Positions 8,554 to 17,355 are shown, numbered from the stretch's first letter. The stretch: 64,000 nucleotides of DNA from Collinsella ureilytica (GCF_019795105.1 NZ_JAIMFO010000006.1:62001-126000); one strand, 5' to 3'. The notes: generated from the letters alone by a model not told the origin. Numbers and translations are program-made.

Positions 8554-9582
8554 ATGAGCGAAGACTCCGTACTCTTAGGCCATGGGTCAGGCGGGCAGAT
8601 GATGAAGCGCCTGATTGATGAGATCTTTCTTGAGGCGTTTGACTCAGATGCCCTGCATGCAGGCAATGACGCAGGTGTAGCATCCCTTGGCTGCTCAGCT
8701 CGGATTGCGCTTTCCACCGACAGCTTTGTTGTAACACCACACTTTTTCCCAGGGGGCGATATTGGGCGGCTCGCGGTGTGTGGCACCGTCAATGACGTTG
8801 CCACCTCTGGAGCTCAGGTACGCTATCTCTCCTGTGCCTTTATTTTAGAAGAGGGCTTTTTGCTTCAAGACCTCCGCCGCATTGTAGCCAGCATGACAGC
8901 CACGGCGCGTGAGGCCGGTGTCTCGATTATTACAGGCGACACCAAGGTAGTTGAGCGTGGCGGAGCGGATGGGATCTATATCACCACCACCGGCGTGGGC
9001 GAGGTTCCCTCTCATATAGAGCTCTCGGGCGCTGCGTGTAAGCCTCACGACTGTGTGCTGGTATCGGGCACCTTAGGCGACCACGGAATTACAATCATGA
9101 GCCAGCGAGAAGGCCTCTCGTTTTCAACTGATATCAAAAGCGATGCCGCGCCTTTAAACCATCTTGTTTCCTCAGTTCTTGCAGCAGCGCCCCATACGCG
9201 CTGCCTGCGCGACCCCACTCGGGGCGGCCTTGCAAGCACACTCAATGAGTTTGCTCTCGCCAGTCAGACCACCATTGAGATTGATGAGGAGGCTATACCA
9301 GTACGCGATGCCGTGCGCGGAGCCTGTGAGATGCTCGGCTACGATGTGCTGCAGATGGCCAATGAAGGCAAAATGGTAGCGATTGTTCCGGAAGAGGAAG
9401 CCGAGGCAGCTCTTTTTGCCATGCAAGCATCGCCCTATGGAAAAGACGCGGCTATCATCGGTCGTGTACTTGAAAGCGCTCCCATAGCTGACTCAAGCGG
9501 CCTCGTTCAGGTTCGCACCGCCTGGGGCTCAACCCGCATCCTCGACATGCTTGTAGGCGAACAACTTCCTCGAATCTGCTAG
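8554..9582 (+). CDS. hypE: Hydrogenase maturation factor HypE
   Basis: Dehydrates the C-terminal thiocarbamate to thiocyanate, giving the CN ligands. A PurM-like protein: LGHGSGGQMMKRLI, the STDSFVVTPHFFPGGDIGRLAVCGT nucleotide site, GDTKVVE, DPTRGGLAST and the diagnostic C-terminal PRIC whose terminal Cys is the modified residue. It follows hypD by 45 bp with an AAAGGA ribosome site. Last gene of the nikR-hyp run. Confidence 0.97.
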   Translation: MSEDSVLLGHGSGGQMMKRLIDEIFLEAFDSDALHAGNDAGVASLGCSARIALSTDSFVVTPHFFPGGDIGRLAVCGTVNDVATSGAQVRYLSCAFILEEGFLLQDLRRIVASMTATAREAGVSIITGDTKVVERGGADGIYITTTGVGEVPSHIELSGAACKPHDCVLVSGTLGDHGITIMSQREGLSFSTDIKSDAAPLNHLVSSVLAAAPHTRCLRDPTRGGLASTLNEFALASQTTIEIDEEAIPVRDAVRGACEMLGYDVLQMANEGKMVAIVPEEEAEAALFAMQASPYGKDAAIIGRVLESAPIADSSGLVQVRTAWGSTRILDMLVGEQLPRIC

Positions 9583-9606
9583 GCTGAGCGGTGCAGCCGT
9601 CTCACC

Positions 9607-9775
9607 ATGCGGGGGAAGTCTTACCTTGTGGGCACTAGCCTCACGGGGCACGTGTCGTCCCCACCATGCGGGTACCAGTCTCACGGGGCGTACGCCAGCC
9701 TCACGAAGCGCACGCCGACCTCACAGGGCGCATGCCTGCCTCACGAGACGCACGCCAACCATGTACCTACTCCGA
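9607..9775 (+). repeat. Short GC-rich tandem repeats upstream of the HAD gene
   Basis: A gene-free stretch made of degenerate units. From about 9670 the period is 20 bp with a core of CAGCCTCACGGGGCGCACGC (five imperfect copies). Before that are longer, looser units containing CACCATGCGGG. The frame of the next gene runs open back through it, so automatic gene calls may extend the HAD protein into the repeat. Confidence 0.8.
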
Positions 9776-9786
9776 AAGGAGACCAT

Positions 9787-10473
9787 ATGCCCGAGCCAGC
9801 TCGGACAACGGACGCCTACACTCATGTGATCTTTGACCTTGATGGCACCATCCTCGATACCCTCGAGGATCTTGCCACCGCCGGAAACCACGTGTGCACC
9901 CAGCACGGTTGGCCAACCTTTGCGGTTGATGAATACCGTCATAAAGTTGGCAATGGAATGCTCAAGCTTGTTGAGCGGTTTATGCCAGCAGAGCTCGTGT
10001 CAAACCAAGAGCTTTTTGAGGCAAGCTTGGCGGAGTTTCGCGCGTATTACAGCGAGCACAAAGAAGATCATACCGGGCCATATCCAGGCATTATTGAGAT
10101 GCTCGATGCCCTTCATGCAGCTGGCATCACCGTGGCTGTTCTCACAAACAAAGACCACAGTGCAGCTGTGCCGTTAGTTGAGCGTTTCTTTGGAAAAGAT
10201 CGGTTTGCGTATATTCAGGGGCGGATACCTGAATTTCCTCCCAAGCCTGCAGCTCCCGTAACCCTCCATGTACTCGAGGTACTCAATGCCGATCCCGAGC
10301 ACACGCTCTACGTAGGCGATAGCAACGTCGATGTAGCCTGCGGGCATAATGCACAGCTTACGGTTGCAGGAGTTACCTGGGGCTTTAGAGGCAGAACAGA
10401 GCTTGAAGAGGCCGGGGCGAACTATATTGTGGACACGCCTGAAGAGCTCATCTCTCTCGTTTTGCCCGCCTAG
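9787..10473 (+). CDS. HAD-family phosphatase (phosphoglycolate phosphatase-like)
   Basis: Soluble hydrolase of the HAD superfamily, subfamily IA. Motif I is VIFDLDGTILDT, with the nucleophile Asp and the acid Asp two residues on. A helical cap follows (to about residue 85). Motif II is VAVLTNKD, then the motif III lysine in PPKPAAPV, and motif IV is LYVGDSNVDV. The 228-residue length suits a Gph-like or pyrophosphatase PpaX-like enzyme, but the substrate is not readable. ATG 9787 is chosen because a GAAAGGAGA ribosome site precedes it; the longer in-frame start would include repeat sequence. Confidence 0.88.
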   Translation: MPEPARTTDAYTHVIFDLDGTILDTLEDLATAGNHVCTQHGWPTFAVDEYRHKVGNGMLKLVERFMPAELVSNQELFEASLAEFRAYYSEHKEDHTGPYPGIIEMLDALHAAGITVAVLTNKDHSAAVPLVERFFGKDRFAYIQGRIPEFPPKPAAPVTLHVLEVLNADPEHTLYVGDSNVDVACGHNAQLTVAGVTWGFRGRTELEEAGANYIVDTPEELISLVLPA

Positions 10474-10494
10474 ATACAGAATGCGTCCGAGGGC

Positions 10495-10520
10495 GGGGCG
10501 AGAACCGTACGCCTCGCCCC
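10495..10520. terminator. Hairpin between the HAD gene and pyrE (convergent)
   Basis: Stem GGGGCGAG/CTCGCCCC with a 10-base loop in the gap between the convergent HAD and pyrE genes. A bidirectional terminator is likely from position, though T-runs are short. Confidence 0.55.
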
Positions 10521-10587
10521 CTCTACAAACAACGCGCAAAGAAGATCACCGGGCTCAGGAGAGCGCTGAGCACAGAAGAGCTGCACC

Positions 10588-11274
10588 TTACGCCTCTTTT
10601 ACACCCCACTGCTCATAGTATGCATCGAGAGCAGCTTTTACCGCCTGATCAATAACAACGCGGCCATTAAGCTCGCGCTCAAACAGGTGATCTACTACCT
10701 CTTGCATGCTAACGATCGAAGCAACCGGAAAGCCATACCGCTCTTGAATCTCCTGCTGAGCACTCACGCGGCCACCCTTGCCGACCTCCATGCGGTTCAG
10801 CGAGACAATCAGGCCAGATACGGTTACATCTGCTGCGGATTTCAAGATAGGGTAGGTCTCATCGATCGACTTGCCTGAGGTGGTTACGTCCTCCACCATG
10901 ATGACCCGATCACCGTCGGCAAGCTCTGCTCCCAACAGATTGCCTGCGTCTGCCCCGTGGTCTTTTACCTCTTTACGGTTGCAGCAATACCGCACCTCTT
11001 TGCCATAGAGCTCAGAAAAGGCAATGGCGGTAGTCACAGCAAGCGGGATTCCCTTGTAGGCAGGCCCGAACAGTACATCAAAATCCATGCCAAAGGCATC
11101 ATGGATTGCACGGGCATAGTACTCGCCTAACCGCTTCAGCTGGCTACCGAACACGTACGCTCCGGCATTCATAAAAAATGGTGAGGCTCTTCCGCTCTTG
11201 AGCGTAAACTCGCCAAACTTCAGCACGTCAGACTCAACCATGAACTCAATGAATTCCTGCTTGTACTGCTCCAC
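10588..11274 (-). CDS. pyrE: Orotate phosphoribosyltransferase
   Basis: Forms orotidine 5'-monophosphate from orotate and PRPP in pyrimidine synthesis. The PRPP motif is VIMVEDVTTSGKSIDE; other landmarks are FTLKSGRASPFFMNAG and the FGPAYKGIPLA substrate loop, followed by YCCNRKEVKDHG. The 228-residue length is normal. It stands alone here, without other pyr genes. Confidence 0.96.
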   Translation of the reverse strand: MEQYKQEFIEFMVESDVLKFGEFTLKSGRASPFFMNAGAYVFGSQLKRLGEYYARAIHDAFGMDFDVLFGPAYKGIPLAVTTAIAFSELYGKEVRYCCNRKEVKDHGADAGNLLGAELADGDRVIMVEDVTTSGKSIDETYPILKSAADVTVSGLIVSLNRMEVGKGGRVSAQQEIQERYGFPVASIVSMQEVVDHLFERELNGRVVIDQAVKAALDAYYEQWGVKEA

Positions 11275-11321
11275 GGATCCCCCTTAGTGTGGCTGGCTCG
11301 TGTGTAAGAGTATACCGTGGC

Positions 11322-12095
11322 CTAGGTCAAGCTGCGCAGCAAGAACTCGCGTGTTCGCTCTTCAGACGGGTTACCAATGACCTGCTCTGCCGAACCCTCT
11401 TCCACCACGCAGCCTTCATCGATAAAGACCACGCGATCGGCAACCTCGCGCGCAAAAGACATTTCATGCGTCACCACGATCATCGTAATGTCTTCTGCTG
11501 CAAGTTGACGAAGTACTTTGAGTACCTCACCCGTTAGCTCAGGATCCAAGGCGCTCGTCGGCTCATCAAAGAACAAAACCTGGGGGTTCATACACAGCGC
11601 CCGCGCGATGCTGGCACGCTGACGCTGACCGCCTGAGAGCTGATAGGGCACCTTTTCTTCACAGCCCTCAAGACCCATATCCTGTATGAGCGCTCGTGCC
11701 TGACGCTCTACTTCTGCGCGATCTCGACCCTGAACCACCAGCGGCGCATCAATGATATTGCGCATTACGGTCATATGCGGAAAGAGATTAAACTGCTGAA
11801 ATACCAGGCCAAAGCGCTGGCGAGCGAGGGCGAGTGTGTCAGACGTGCCATATACGGCACTGCCATCCGCGCCGGGAATCACCACATCAATGTCTCCATA
11901 GGTAAGCGAGCCCTGATCCAGCGTCTCGAGTAAGGTCATGCAACGCAAAAGCGTGGATTTTCCACCGCCTGAAGGACCTATGATGGCTACCACCTCACCG
12001 GGGCAGACCTCAATTGAAATTCCTTGCAGCACGGGCGTACCACCAAAGGCCTTATATGCATTTTCGAGCTTCACAACTGGACGTGCAGTAGCCAT
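11322..12095 (-). CDS. Polar amino-acid ABC transporter, ATP-binding subunit
   Basis: GlnQ/HisP-type ATPase that powers the adjacent permease. Walker A is GPSGGGKST, the Q-loop lies in LVFQQFNLFPHMTV, the signature is LSGGQRQR and Walker B is VLFFDEPTSALD, with a VTHEMSFAREV switch histidine. The second ATG of the MMATAR pair is chosen because GGAGG lies five bases upstream; longer starts at 12098 and 12125 are possible. Third gene in the order binding protein, permease, ATPase. Confidence 0.93.
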   Translation of the reverse strand: MATARPVVKLENAYKAFGGTPVLQGISIEVCPGEVVAIIGPSGGGKSTLLRCMTLLETLDQGSLTYGDIDVVIPGADGSAVYGTSDTLALARQRFGLVFQQFNLFPHMTVMRNIIDAPLVVQGRDRAEVERQARALIQDMGLEGCEEKVPYQLSGGQRQRASIARALCMNPQVLFFDEPTSALDPELTGEVLKVLRQLAAEDITMIVVTHEMSFAREVADRVVFIDEGCVVEEGSAEQVIGNPSEERTREFLLRSLT

Positions 12096-12143
12096 CATTT
12101 CCTCCGCTCGCTTTACAATCCTCATACGATCACTACCACCGTA

Positions 12144-12797
12144 TCAATCGCGGTAGTAATCCATCTTCTTCTCAATGCGACCAACGGCGACCTCAACTAA
12201 GAAGTTAAATGCCCAATAGATCGCCGCAGCAATACCAAAAGGAATCATCGTGCGCTGAGCTGCCACTAACGCCTTTGCCGTTGAGAACATCTCTGCCACG
12301 CCAATAGAAAACGCAAGCGAGGTATCTTTTACCAGCGTAATGACTTCGTTGCCGAGAGCGGGCATGATGCGCTTGGCTACCTGAGGCAAAATGATGCGCA
12401 TAAACGTTTGCGTACGAGAGTATCCCAATACCTCTGCCGCCTCATACTGCCCTTGCGGAATTGACTGAATGCCGGATCGGTAAATCTCAGCAAAATAGCC
12501 TGCGTAATTCAAGATGAAGGCCACAAGGCAGGCCTGCCACTTTGAATCAGGAGAGAGCTGGATGCCAAAGAGGTGATACGGGGCGAAATATACAGCGAAC
12601 ATCTGCAGCATCAGTGGGGTGCCACGCATAATTGAGATATACGCTCGCGCAACCAGACGCACGGGTACCACACGGCTCATGCGCATCAGCGCGATTGGGA
12701 TACCAAGGGGCAAAGCACCCACCAGCGTAAAGGCGAAGATCGCAAGGCTTGTGACAAATCCGCTTCCAAGCAGGGTTACCATGGTAGTTGTTGGCAT
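12144..12797 (-). CDS. Polar amino-acid ABC transporter, permease subunit
   Basis: Membrane subunit of the HisM/GlnP type with about five transmembrane helices. The family motif is clear: SIMRGTPLMLQMF near residue 58 and the EAA-like loop YRSGIQSIPQGQYEAAEVLGYS, then IILPQVAKRIMPALGNE. The C-terminal VGRIEKKMDYYRD is typical. Only one permease gene is present, so it probably works as a homodimer. Confidence 0.94.
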   Translation of the reverse strand: MPTTTMVTLLGSGFVTSLAIFAFTLVGALPLGIPIALMRMSRVVPVRLVARAYISIMRGTPLMLQMFAVYFAPYHLFGIQLSPDSKWQACLVAFILNYAGYFAEIYRSGIQSIPQGQYEAAEVLGYSRTQTFMRIILPQVAKRIMPALGNEVITLVKDTSLAFSIGVAEMFSTAKALVAAQRTMIPFGIAAAIYWAFNFLVEVAVGRIEKKMDYYRD

Positions 12798-12856
12798 GTG
12801 GTCTCTCTCGTATCAAAAACGTTTCGTTGACCTCGCAACCTCACTGCTCGCCCGAA

Positions 12857-12884
12857 AAACCCGGACACCTGAGTACCCGGGTTT
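12857..12884 (-). terminator. Intra-operon hairpin between binding protein and permease
   Basis: Stem AAACCCGG/CCGGGTTT with a 12-base loop, followed on the minus strand by TTCGGG. Such partial terminators commonly reduce permease and ATPase expression relative to the binding protein. Confidence 0.6.
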
Positions 12885-12933
12885 CTCAAGGTCAGGAGTT
12901 GAGGTCGAAGGGGATCTCAAACTCGTTCAATCC

Positions 12934-13791
12934 TTATTTCAGGATCCAGTTCTCAAAAGACAGGCCGTCCTTTTCATACTTCTTGCAAAGCTTCTCGATG
13001 GTGCCCTCTTCATAGAGCTCCTTCAAGGCCTGGCTAATTTTATCTCCGGTGGCAGTATCGCCCTTCTTCAAACCAACGGCATAGTTCTCAGTAGAAAGCG
13101 CCTGGTCAAGCTGGAGATAGGCACCAGGATTGGTAGCAAGCTGGTACTGAGCAATGGAAAGGTCGCAGGCTACCGCATCAGTGGCACCACTGGCAAGCTC
13201 TGTGAAGGCCGTATTGTAATCAGGACGGGTCTCGAGTGCGCCAAAGGTAGCAGCAAGATCGGCCTGATCGCCCTTAAGCACATCCCACGCCGCAGAGTCT
13301 ACCTGCGTAATAACGTTTTTACCTGCAAGGTCTGCCTCGCTGGTAATACCGCTATCTTTCTTCACCACAATAACCTGCTTGTTCAGCATATAGGGCTTGG
13401 AGAAGCTGTAATCATCCTCGCGACCCTCCATGGTAAAGCCGTTCCAAATGCAGTTAATGGCACCAGAGTTTAAAAGCGTATCTTTAGCATCCCAGTCGAT
13501 TGGATTCAGCTCTACCGTCCAGCCATTCTTCTCTGCAACAGCACGAGCAAGATCGAGATCAAAGCCGGTAAATTCTCCGTCATCACCAACATAACCATAA
13601 GGAGGATAGGCCTGGTCAAAACCAACAATGAGCTTACCAGTTGCTACCGCAGAGGTATCTTTGCCTGCTGCTTCAGATCCAGTGCCAGCCTTGGTACCTG
13701 TTGGCGCAGGCGAGCCACCGCACGCAGTGAGAACCAAGGCGAGTGTGAGTGAGAAGAAGGCGTATAGAGCAAGAAATGTTCGCTTTTTCAT
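12934..13791 (-). CDS. Amino-acid-binding lipoprotein of the ABC importer
   Basis: Family 3 solute-binding protein, lipid-anchored outside the membrane. The signal peptide ends in the lipobox LTAC (Cys24), followed by a Gly/Thr/Ala-rich linker. The fold markers are LIVGFDQAYPPYGYVGDDG, FTGFDLDLARAVAEKNGW and DWDAKDTLLNSGAINCIWNGFT, then EGREDDYSFSKPYM. Similar proteins bind glutamine, cystine or other polar amino acids; the ligand cannot be chosen. First gene of the importer operon, with a strong GGGGAT site. Confidence 0.93.
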   Translation of the reverse strand: MKKRTFLALYAFFSLTLALVLTACGGSPAPTGTKAGTGSEAAGKDTSAVATGKLIVGFDQAYPPYGYVGDDGEFTGFDLDLARAVAEKNGWTVELNPIDWDAKDTLLNSGAINCIWNGFTMEGREDDYSFSKPYMLNKQVIVVKKDSGITSEADLAGKNVITQVDSAAWDVLKGDQADLAATFGALETRPDYNTAFTELASGATDAVACDLSIAQYQLATNPGAYLQLDQALSTENYAVGLKKGDTATGDKISQALKELYEEGTIEKLCKKYEKDGLSFENWILK

Positions 13792-14001
13792 CGTGATCCC
13801 CTTTCAGCTGGGCGCTTAAGCACCCTGAGTTTCGTCTCGCGGAGTGTTGGCCAGCACTCCAGTCTCTCACCTGGAGCGTATGAGCAATACCGGAACTTTT
13901 CAGCACGACAGATCACAGGCTCAAAAGCATCGATTTTGCAGGTGCAAAGTTTCCTCAGAACACAGGTTGACTTCGCACGCACCGCTTTGGTGTTCGACGT
14001 G

Positions 14002-14029
14002 TGAGTACTTTACTTTACTAAAGTACTCA
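14002..14029. promoter_or_regulatory. Perfect 11-bp inverted repeat
   Basis: Arms TGAGTACTTTA and TAAAGTACTCA separated by CTTTAC, AT-rich and symmetric, about 210 bp upstream of the amino-acid-binding lipoprotein. It could be a repressor operator or an RNA hairpin. There is no flanking T-run, which argues against a simple terminator. Confidence 0.6.
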
Positions 14030-14102
14030 GTGCAAGTGTGTTTCCGCAAGATTTCACAAAAACCAATACTGACAGCCAAGACGCATCACTCAAGACATGA
14101 AT

Positions 14103-14128
14103 ACCGGCTCGGCGAAAACCGAACCGGT
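14103..14128 (-). terminator. Hairpin downstream of ilvE
   Basis: On the minus strand a 10-bp stem ACCGGTTCGG/CCGAGCCGGT (one G-U pair) closes a TTTTCG loop, about 110 bp after the ilvE stop. Probable transcription end of ilvE. Confidence 0.5.
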
Positions 14129-14241
14129 ACACGCTGCGCCGCAACCACCACGTACTCTGTGTCAGCGAGCCATGGGTGCCCAAACAGCCATAAGACCCTC
14201 GTCCGAGCGCGGAGCAACAACCACTCCACACTCCGCAACCG

Positions 14242-15282
14242 CTAGGCGATCTTTACCAGCCAGCCATGAGTATCCTCAACTGCACCATCTTGAATTCCCG
14301 TTAAGGTCTCACGGAGCTTCGTCATAACCGGCCCCATCTCATCGTGGCCAGCCGGGAAGCTCACCGCCAAATCACCCTCATGAATCTCTCCAACAGGAGA
14401 AATCACAGCAGCAGTGCCACACAAGCCGCACTCAGTAAATGCACCCTCTTTTACCTCGTCCCAGGTGACAAAACGCTCATCAACCTTCATGCCCAAGTCG
14501 TGAGCTACCTCGACCAGCGAGCGACGAGTGATTGAAGGCAGGATAGAGTCGGTATGGCTCTTAGGAACCACCAGCGTGCCCGCAGTATCTACGAACAGCA
14601 CATTTGCTCCACCCGTCTCTTCCACATAGGTGCGACTCTGAGAATCCAAGTAGAGGTTCTCGGCAAAGCCCGCACGGTGCGCATCCATGGTGGACTTCAA
14701 AGACATGGCATAGTTCAAGCCAGCCTTGATATTGCCGGTACCATGAGGCGCTGCTCGATCAAATTCAGCAATGCGCAACGAGATGGGCTTAAGGCCGCCC
14801 TTAAAGTAAGGGCCTACGGGCGTTACCAAAATATGGAAGTGGTAGGCCGGTGCTGGTGCCACGCCAATAACCTCTCCCGAGCCAATCATGAAGGGGCGCA
14901 CGTATAGCGCAGCGCCTGAGCCATAGGGCGGCACCCATGCGGCATTTGCAGCAACTACCTCTTTGACCGCCTCAACAAAACGATCCTCAGGAAAAGCCGG
15001 CATCTCTAAGCGCTCAGCAGAGTCACGCATGCGCTTCGCATTCAGATCTGGGCGGAAGGTCACGATGCTGCCATCGGCCGTGGTATAGGCTTTGAGACCC
15101 TCAAAAACCTCCTGGCAATAGTGGAAGATGCCTGCGCACTCAGAAAGCGTGATGCTATGCTCACGCGTCAGGCCGCCTTCATCCCAAGATCCATCTGCCC
15201 AATCAGAAACATAGCTAAAATCGGTAGGGCGGTACGCAAAGTCTAAGTTGCCCCAGTCCAAATCTTTCTTCTCGCCAGCCAT
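14242..15282 (-). CDS. ilvE: Branched-chain amino-acid aminotransferase
   Basis: PLP enzyme, fold type IV, that exchanges amino groups between glutamate and Leu, Ile or Val. The 346 residues show FEGLKAYTTADGSIVTFRPD, the PLP lysine in GNIKAGLNYAMSLK (about residue 190), EETGGANVLFV and TDSILPSITRRSL. This is the long actinobacterial/BCAT-2 form. It stands alone, between the amino-acid importer leader and dedA. Confidence 0.95.
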   Translation of the reverse strand: MAGEKKDLDWGNLDFAYRPTDFSYVSDWADGSWDEGGLTREHSITLSECAGIFHYCQEVFEGLKAYTTADGSIVTFRPDLNAKRMRDSAERLEMPAFPEDRFVEAVKEVVAANAAWVPPYGSGAALYVRPFMIGSGEVIGVAPAPAYHFHILVTPVGPYFKGGLKPISLRIAEFDRAAPHGTGNIKAGLNYAMSLKSTMDAHRAGFAENLYLDSQSRTYVEETGGANVLFVDTAGTLVVPKSHTDSILPSITRRSLVEVAHDLGMKVDERFVTWDEVKEGAFTECGLCGTAAVISPVGEIHEGDLAVSFPAGHDEMGPVMTKLRETLTGIQDGAVEDTHGWLVKIA

Positions 15283-15393
15283 ACTGCACTTCCCTCCGGT
15301 TGCCCAATGAGCCTATGCAGGGCATTCTACCGTTATGCCAGCTCCTTTTAGGAGCGCGGGTGCAAGACCAGCGAGGCTGTAGCCAAGTAGAAA

Positions 15394-15541
15394 CATTATG
15401 TCGCGTGTTTGCCAGTCAGATAGGCGCGTGGATTGCCGGGCACTTGTCTGCCAGAGCGGCGTGTACATGCCTCCGGGTACCGGTCAGCAAAAGCGGTGTG
15501 TGCATTACGCCAAGCGCTTGCCAGTCAGAGCAGCGCCCGCA
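15394..15541. repeat. Tandem decayed copies of the dedA 3' end
   Basis: About four 36-37-bp units (near 15394, 15430, 15466 and 15503) lead up to the dedA stop. The copy nearest the gene, GCATTACGCCAAGCGCTTGC, matches the real dedA end, GCATTACGCCGAGCGCTTAC, at 18 of 20 bases. The more distal units are progressively less similar. Confidence 0.75.
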
Positions 15542-16198
15542 TTACGCCGAGCGCTTACCAGCGAACTTCGCGCGAATCACACCAAACACCGCCGGGATCA
15601 AAGAGATGGCGATGATGCCTACTACGATGACTTCAAAGTGCTCTTGAACTGCAGGGATCCCACCGAAGAAATAACCCAAGAGAATAAAGATGCTCGACCA
15701 GGTAATACCACCCAAAATGTTATACAGAACAAAAGAATGCCACTTCATACCGCCGACGCCAGCAAGAAACGGCACGAAGGTACGAATGAACGGGAAGAAT
15801 CGACCCAAAAAGATTGCAAGGTGACCCCACTTATCAAGAAAGGCTTCGCTCTTCTCAATGCGCTCCGGGGTCATAGCCTTGATCTTGCCAGACTCTATAA
15901 TCCGCTTACCAAAGAAGTGACCAATCATAAAATTGCATTGGTCGCCCACAATGGCGGCAATCCAAACCAAGATAAGTAGATGCAAAAGATCGAGCGGACC
16001 AGACGCTTCATGAGCAAAAATACCAGCCGCAAATAGCAGAGAATCTCCTGGTAGAAACGGCATAAAGACAACGCCGGTTTCTATAAAGATGATCAAAAAG
16101 ATAAAGCCATACGCATAGAGCGGCCCCATGGCAATCCAAGCTGCAATGGCAGCACGTGGGTTTTTGAGTAACTCAGCTAACAGATGAATGAGGTTCAT
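15542..16198 (-). CDS. DedA-family membrane protein
   Basis: Inner-membrane protein of the DedA/VTT family, now linked to phospholipid (undecaprenyl-phosphate or phosphatidylethanolamine) translocation. Hallmarks: FIETGVVFMPFLPGDSLLF, then GDQCNFMIGHFFGKR, FLGRFFPFIRTFVPFLAGVG and a C-terminal run of two membrane helices. ATG 16198 is preferred, preceded by AGGGAA; an upstream in-frame start would add 13 unlikely residues. The 3' end is duplicated downstream. Confidence 0.92.
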   Translation of the reverse strand: MNLIHLLAELLKNPRAAIAAWIAMGPLYAYGFIFLIIFIETGVVFMPFLPGDSLLFAAGIFAHEASGPLDLLHLLILVWIAAIVGDQCNFMIGHFFGKRIIESGKIKAMTPERIEKSEAFLDKWGHLAIFLGRFFPFIRTFVPFLAGVGGMKWHSFVLYNILGGITWSSIFILLGYFFGGIPAVQEHFEVIVVGIIAISLIPAVFGVIRAKFAGKRSA

Positions 16199-16516
16199 CG
16201 GTATCGATTCCCTTGTTGTGCAGCAGCTTTTGAGCAAAGCCTCTGCTCGATTTGACGAGGCACGCTACCCCATCCTTGCAATATAAGAGCGCACTCCACA
16301 TGACGTAGCGGCCTGCTCCCCAATCGAACAGCCATTTTACCCGACTTGCTAAGGAGCAAGATAGCATCTCAGCAGAAGTGTTCTGAATACTCACGAACCC
16401 TGAGGATACGGCGGCCACATCGCGGCTCAGGTGGTACCCTTGATAAATTGTATGCGAGCTATGGCGGCACCAATGCACTGTTCCGCCAAGAAAGATCACG
16501 AATGGAAGGAAAGCTG

Positions 16517-17224
16517 ATGGGCTTCATTCGCACGATACGTGAGGATATTCAAGCGGTAAAGCACCATGATCCCGCTGCCCAGTCAGGTCTTGTGATTTTT
16601 CTCTCGTATCCTGGCTTGCATGCTACCTGGGCTCACACACCTGAGCATTGGCTTTGGAATCACGGGTTGAAAGGACTCGCCCGGGTGCTTTCTCAAGTCA
16701 CTCGATTTTTTACAGGCGTAGAAATTCATCCAGCAGCACAGATTGGCAAAAGGCTATTCATTGACCATGCAATGGGCGTCGTCATTGGAGAAACCACCAT
16801 TATTGGGGATGACTGCGTGCTCTACCAAGGAGTCACCCTCGGCGGCACCGGCAATGAATGCGGCAAGCGCCACCCTACGCTTGGCGATCGCGTAACCGTT
16901 GGTACAGGTGCCAAGGTGCTGGGCAATATCACGATTGGTAACGACGTACGCATTGGCGGCAACTCAGTCGTCGTCAAAGACGTACCCTCAGACAGCACGG
17001 TCGTGGGTATTCCGGGACGGATTGTTCGCCGTGGTGGCTGTCGTGTTCTAGAAGAGCAGGCAGATTCCGGTCGCCACCTTGAGCACCTCCCCGACCCAGT
17101 GCGCGAAGCCAGCCTGCTCAACCGCGAGGGCATTTCACAAAACCGCGACCGCATCTCTGAGCTTGAAGATCAGGTGCAGCGCCTGACCGAAGCGTTAGAG
17201 CGCCTCTCAAACGAGAAACGCTAG
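16517..17224 (+). CDS. cysE: Serine O-acetyltransferase
   Basis: Makes O-acetylserine for cysteine synthesis. Compact 235-residue form: an N-terminal helical region with [17 protein letters not shown], then the left-handed beta-helix of hexapeptide repeats ([63 protein letters not shown]). The catalytic His lies in FIDHAMG. A coiled-coil-like tail ([17 protein letters not shown]) ends it. ATG 16517 is chosen for the AAGGA site five bases upstream; 16502 is the alternative. Confidence 0.95.
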   Translation: MGFIRTIREDIQAVKHHDPAAQSGLVIFLSYPGLHATWAHTPEHWLWNHGLKGLARVLSQVTRFFTGVEIHPAAQIGKRLFIDHAMGVVIGETTIIGDDCVLYQGVTLGGTGNECGKRHPTLGDRVTVGTGAKVLGNITIGNDVRIGGNSVVVKDVPSDSTVVGIPGRIVRRGGCRVLEEQADSGRHLEHLPDPVREASLLNREGISQNRDRISELEDQVQRLTEALERLSNEKR

Positions 17225-17337
17225 CTCGCCTTTTCTAGTGCTACCTGTGAGGCAAGGTAAGCGCCTCTCAAACGAGAAACGCTAGCCCGCCTTTTCTAGC
17301 GCTGCCTTTGAGGTAAGGCAAGCGCCCCTCAAACGAA
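17200..17337 (+). repeat. 61-bp tandem repeats that start inside cysE and run past its stop
   Basis: Units begin at 17200, 17261 and 17322 (the last partial). Each starts with GCGCCTCTCAAACGAGAAAC, encoding the last cysE codons, and includes the TAG stop and the following TTTTCTAG stretch. The first two units are close to identical, so this is a fresh duplication of the gene's 3' end. Confidence 0.93.
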
Positions 17338-17355
17338 CAGCCCTCACGCTACCGC

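Larger units (their letters stand above)
13792..14241. other. 450-bp gene-free leader of the amino-acid importer
   Basis: No convincing ORF. Reading on the minus strand it holds the ilvE-side hairpin (14103-14128), then an 11-bp perfect palindrome (14002-14029), then a long untranslated stretch running into the binding-protein gene. The length and structure suggest a regulated leader, but I could not match a known riboswitch. Confidence 0.5.

Noticed and set aside
12619-13473. 284-residue plus-strand open frame
   Set aside because: Lies antisense to the permease and binding-protein genes, with no ribosome site or protein-like domain.
16370-16500. T-box riboswitch upstream of cysE
   Set aside because: CAGGTGGTACCC resembles a T-box bulge, but TGGT would pair with an A-discriminator tRNA and not tRNA-Cys, and no clear stem I or terminator alternative was seen.
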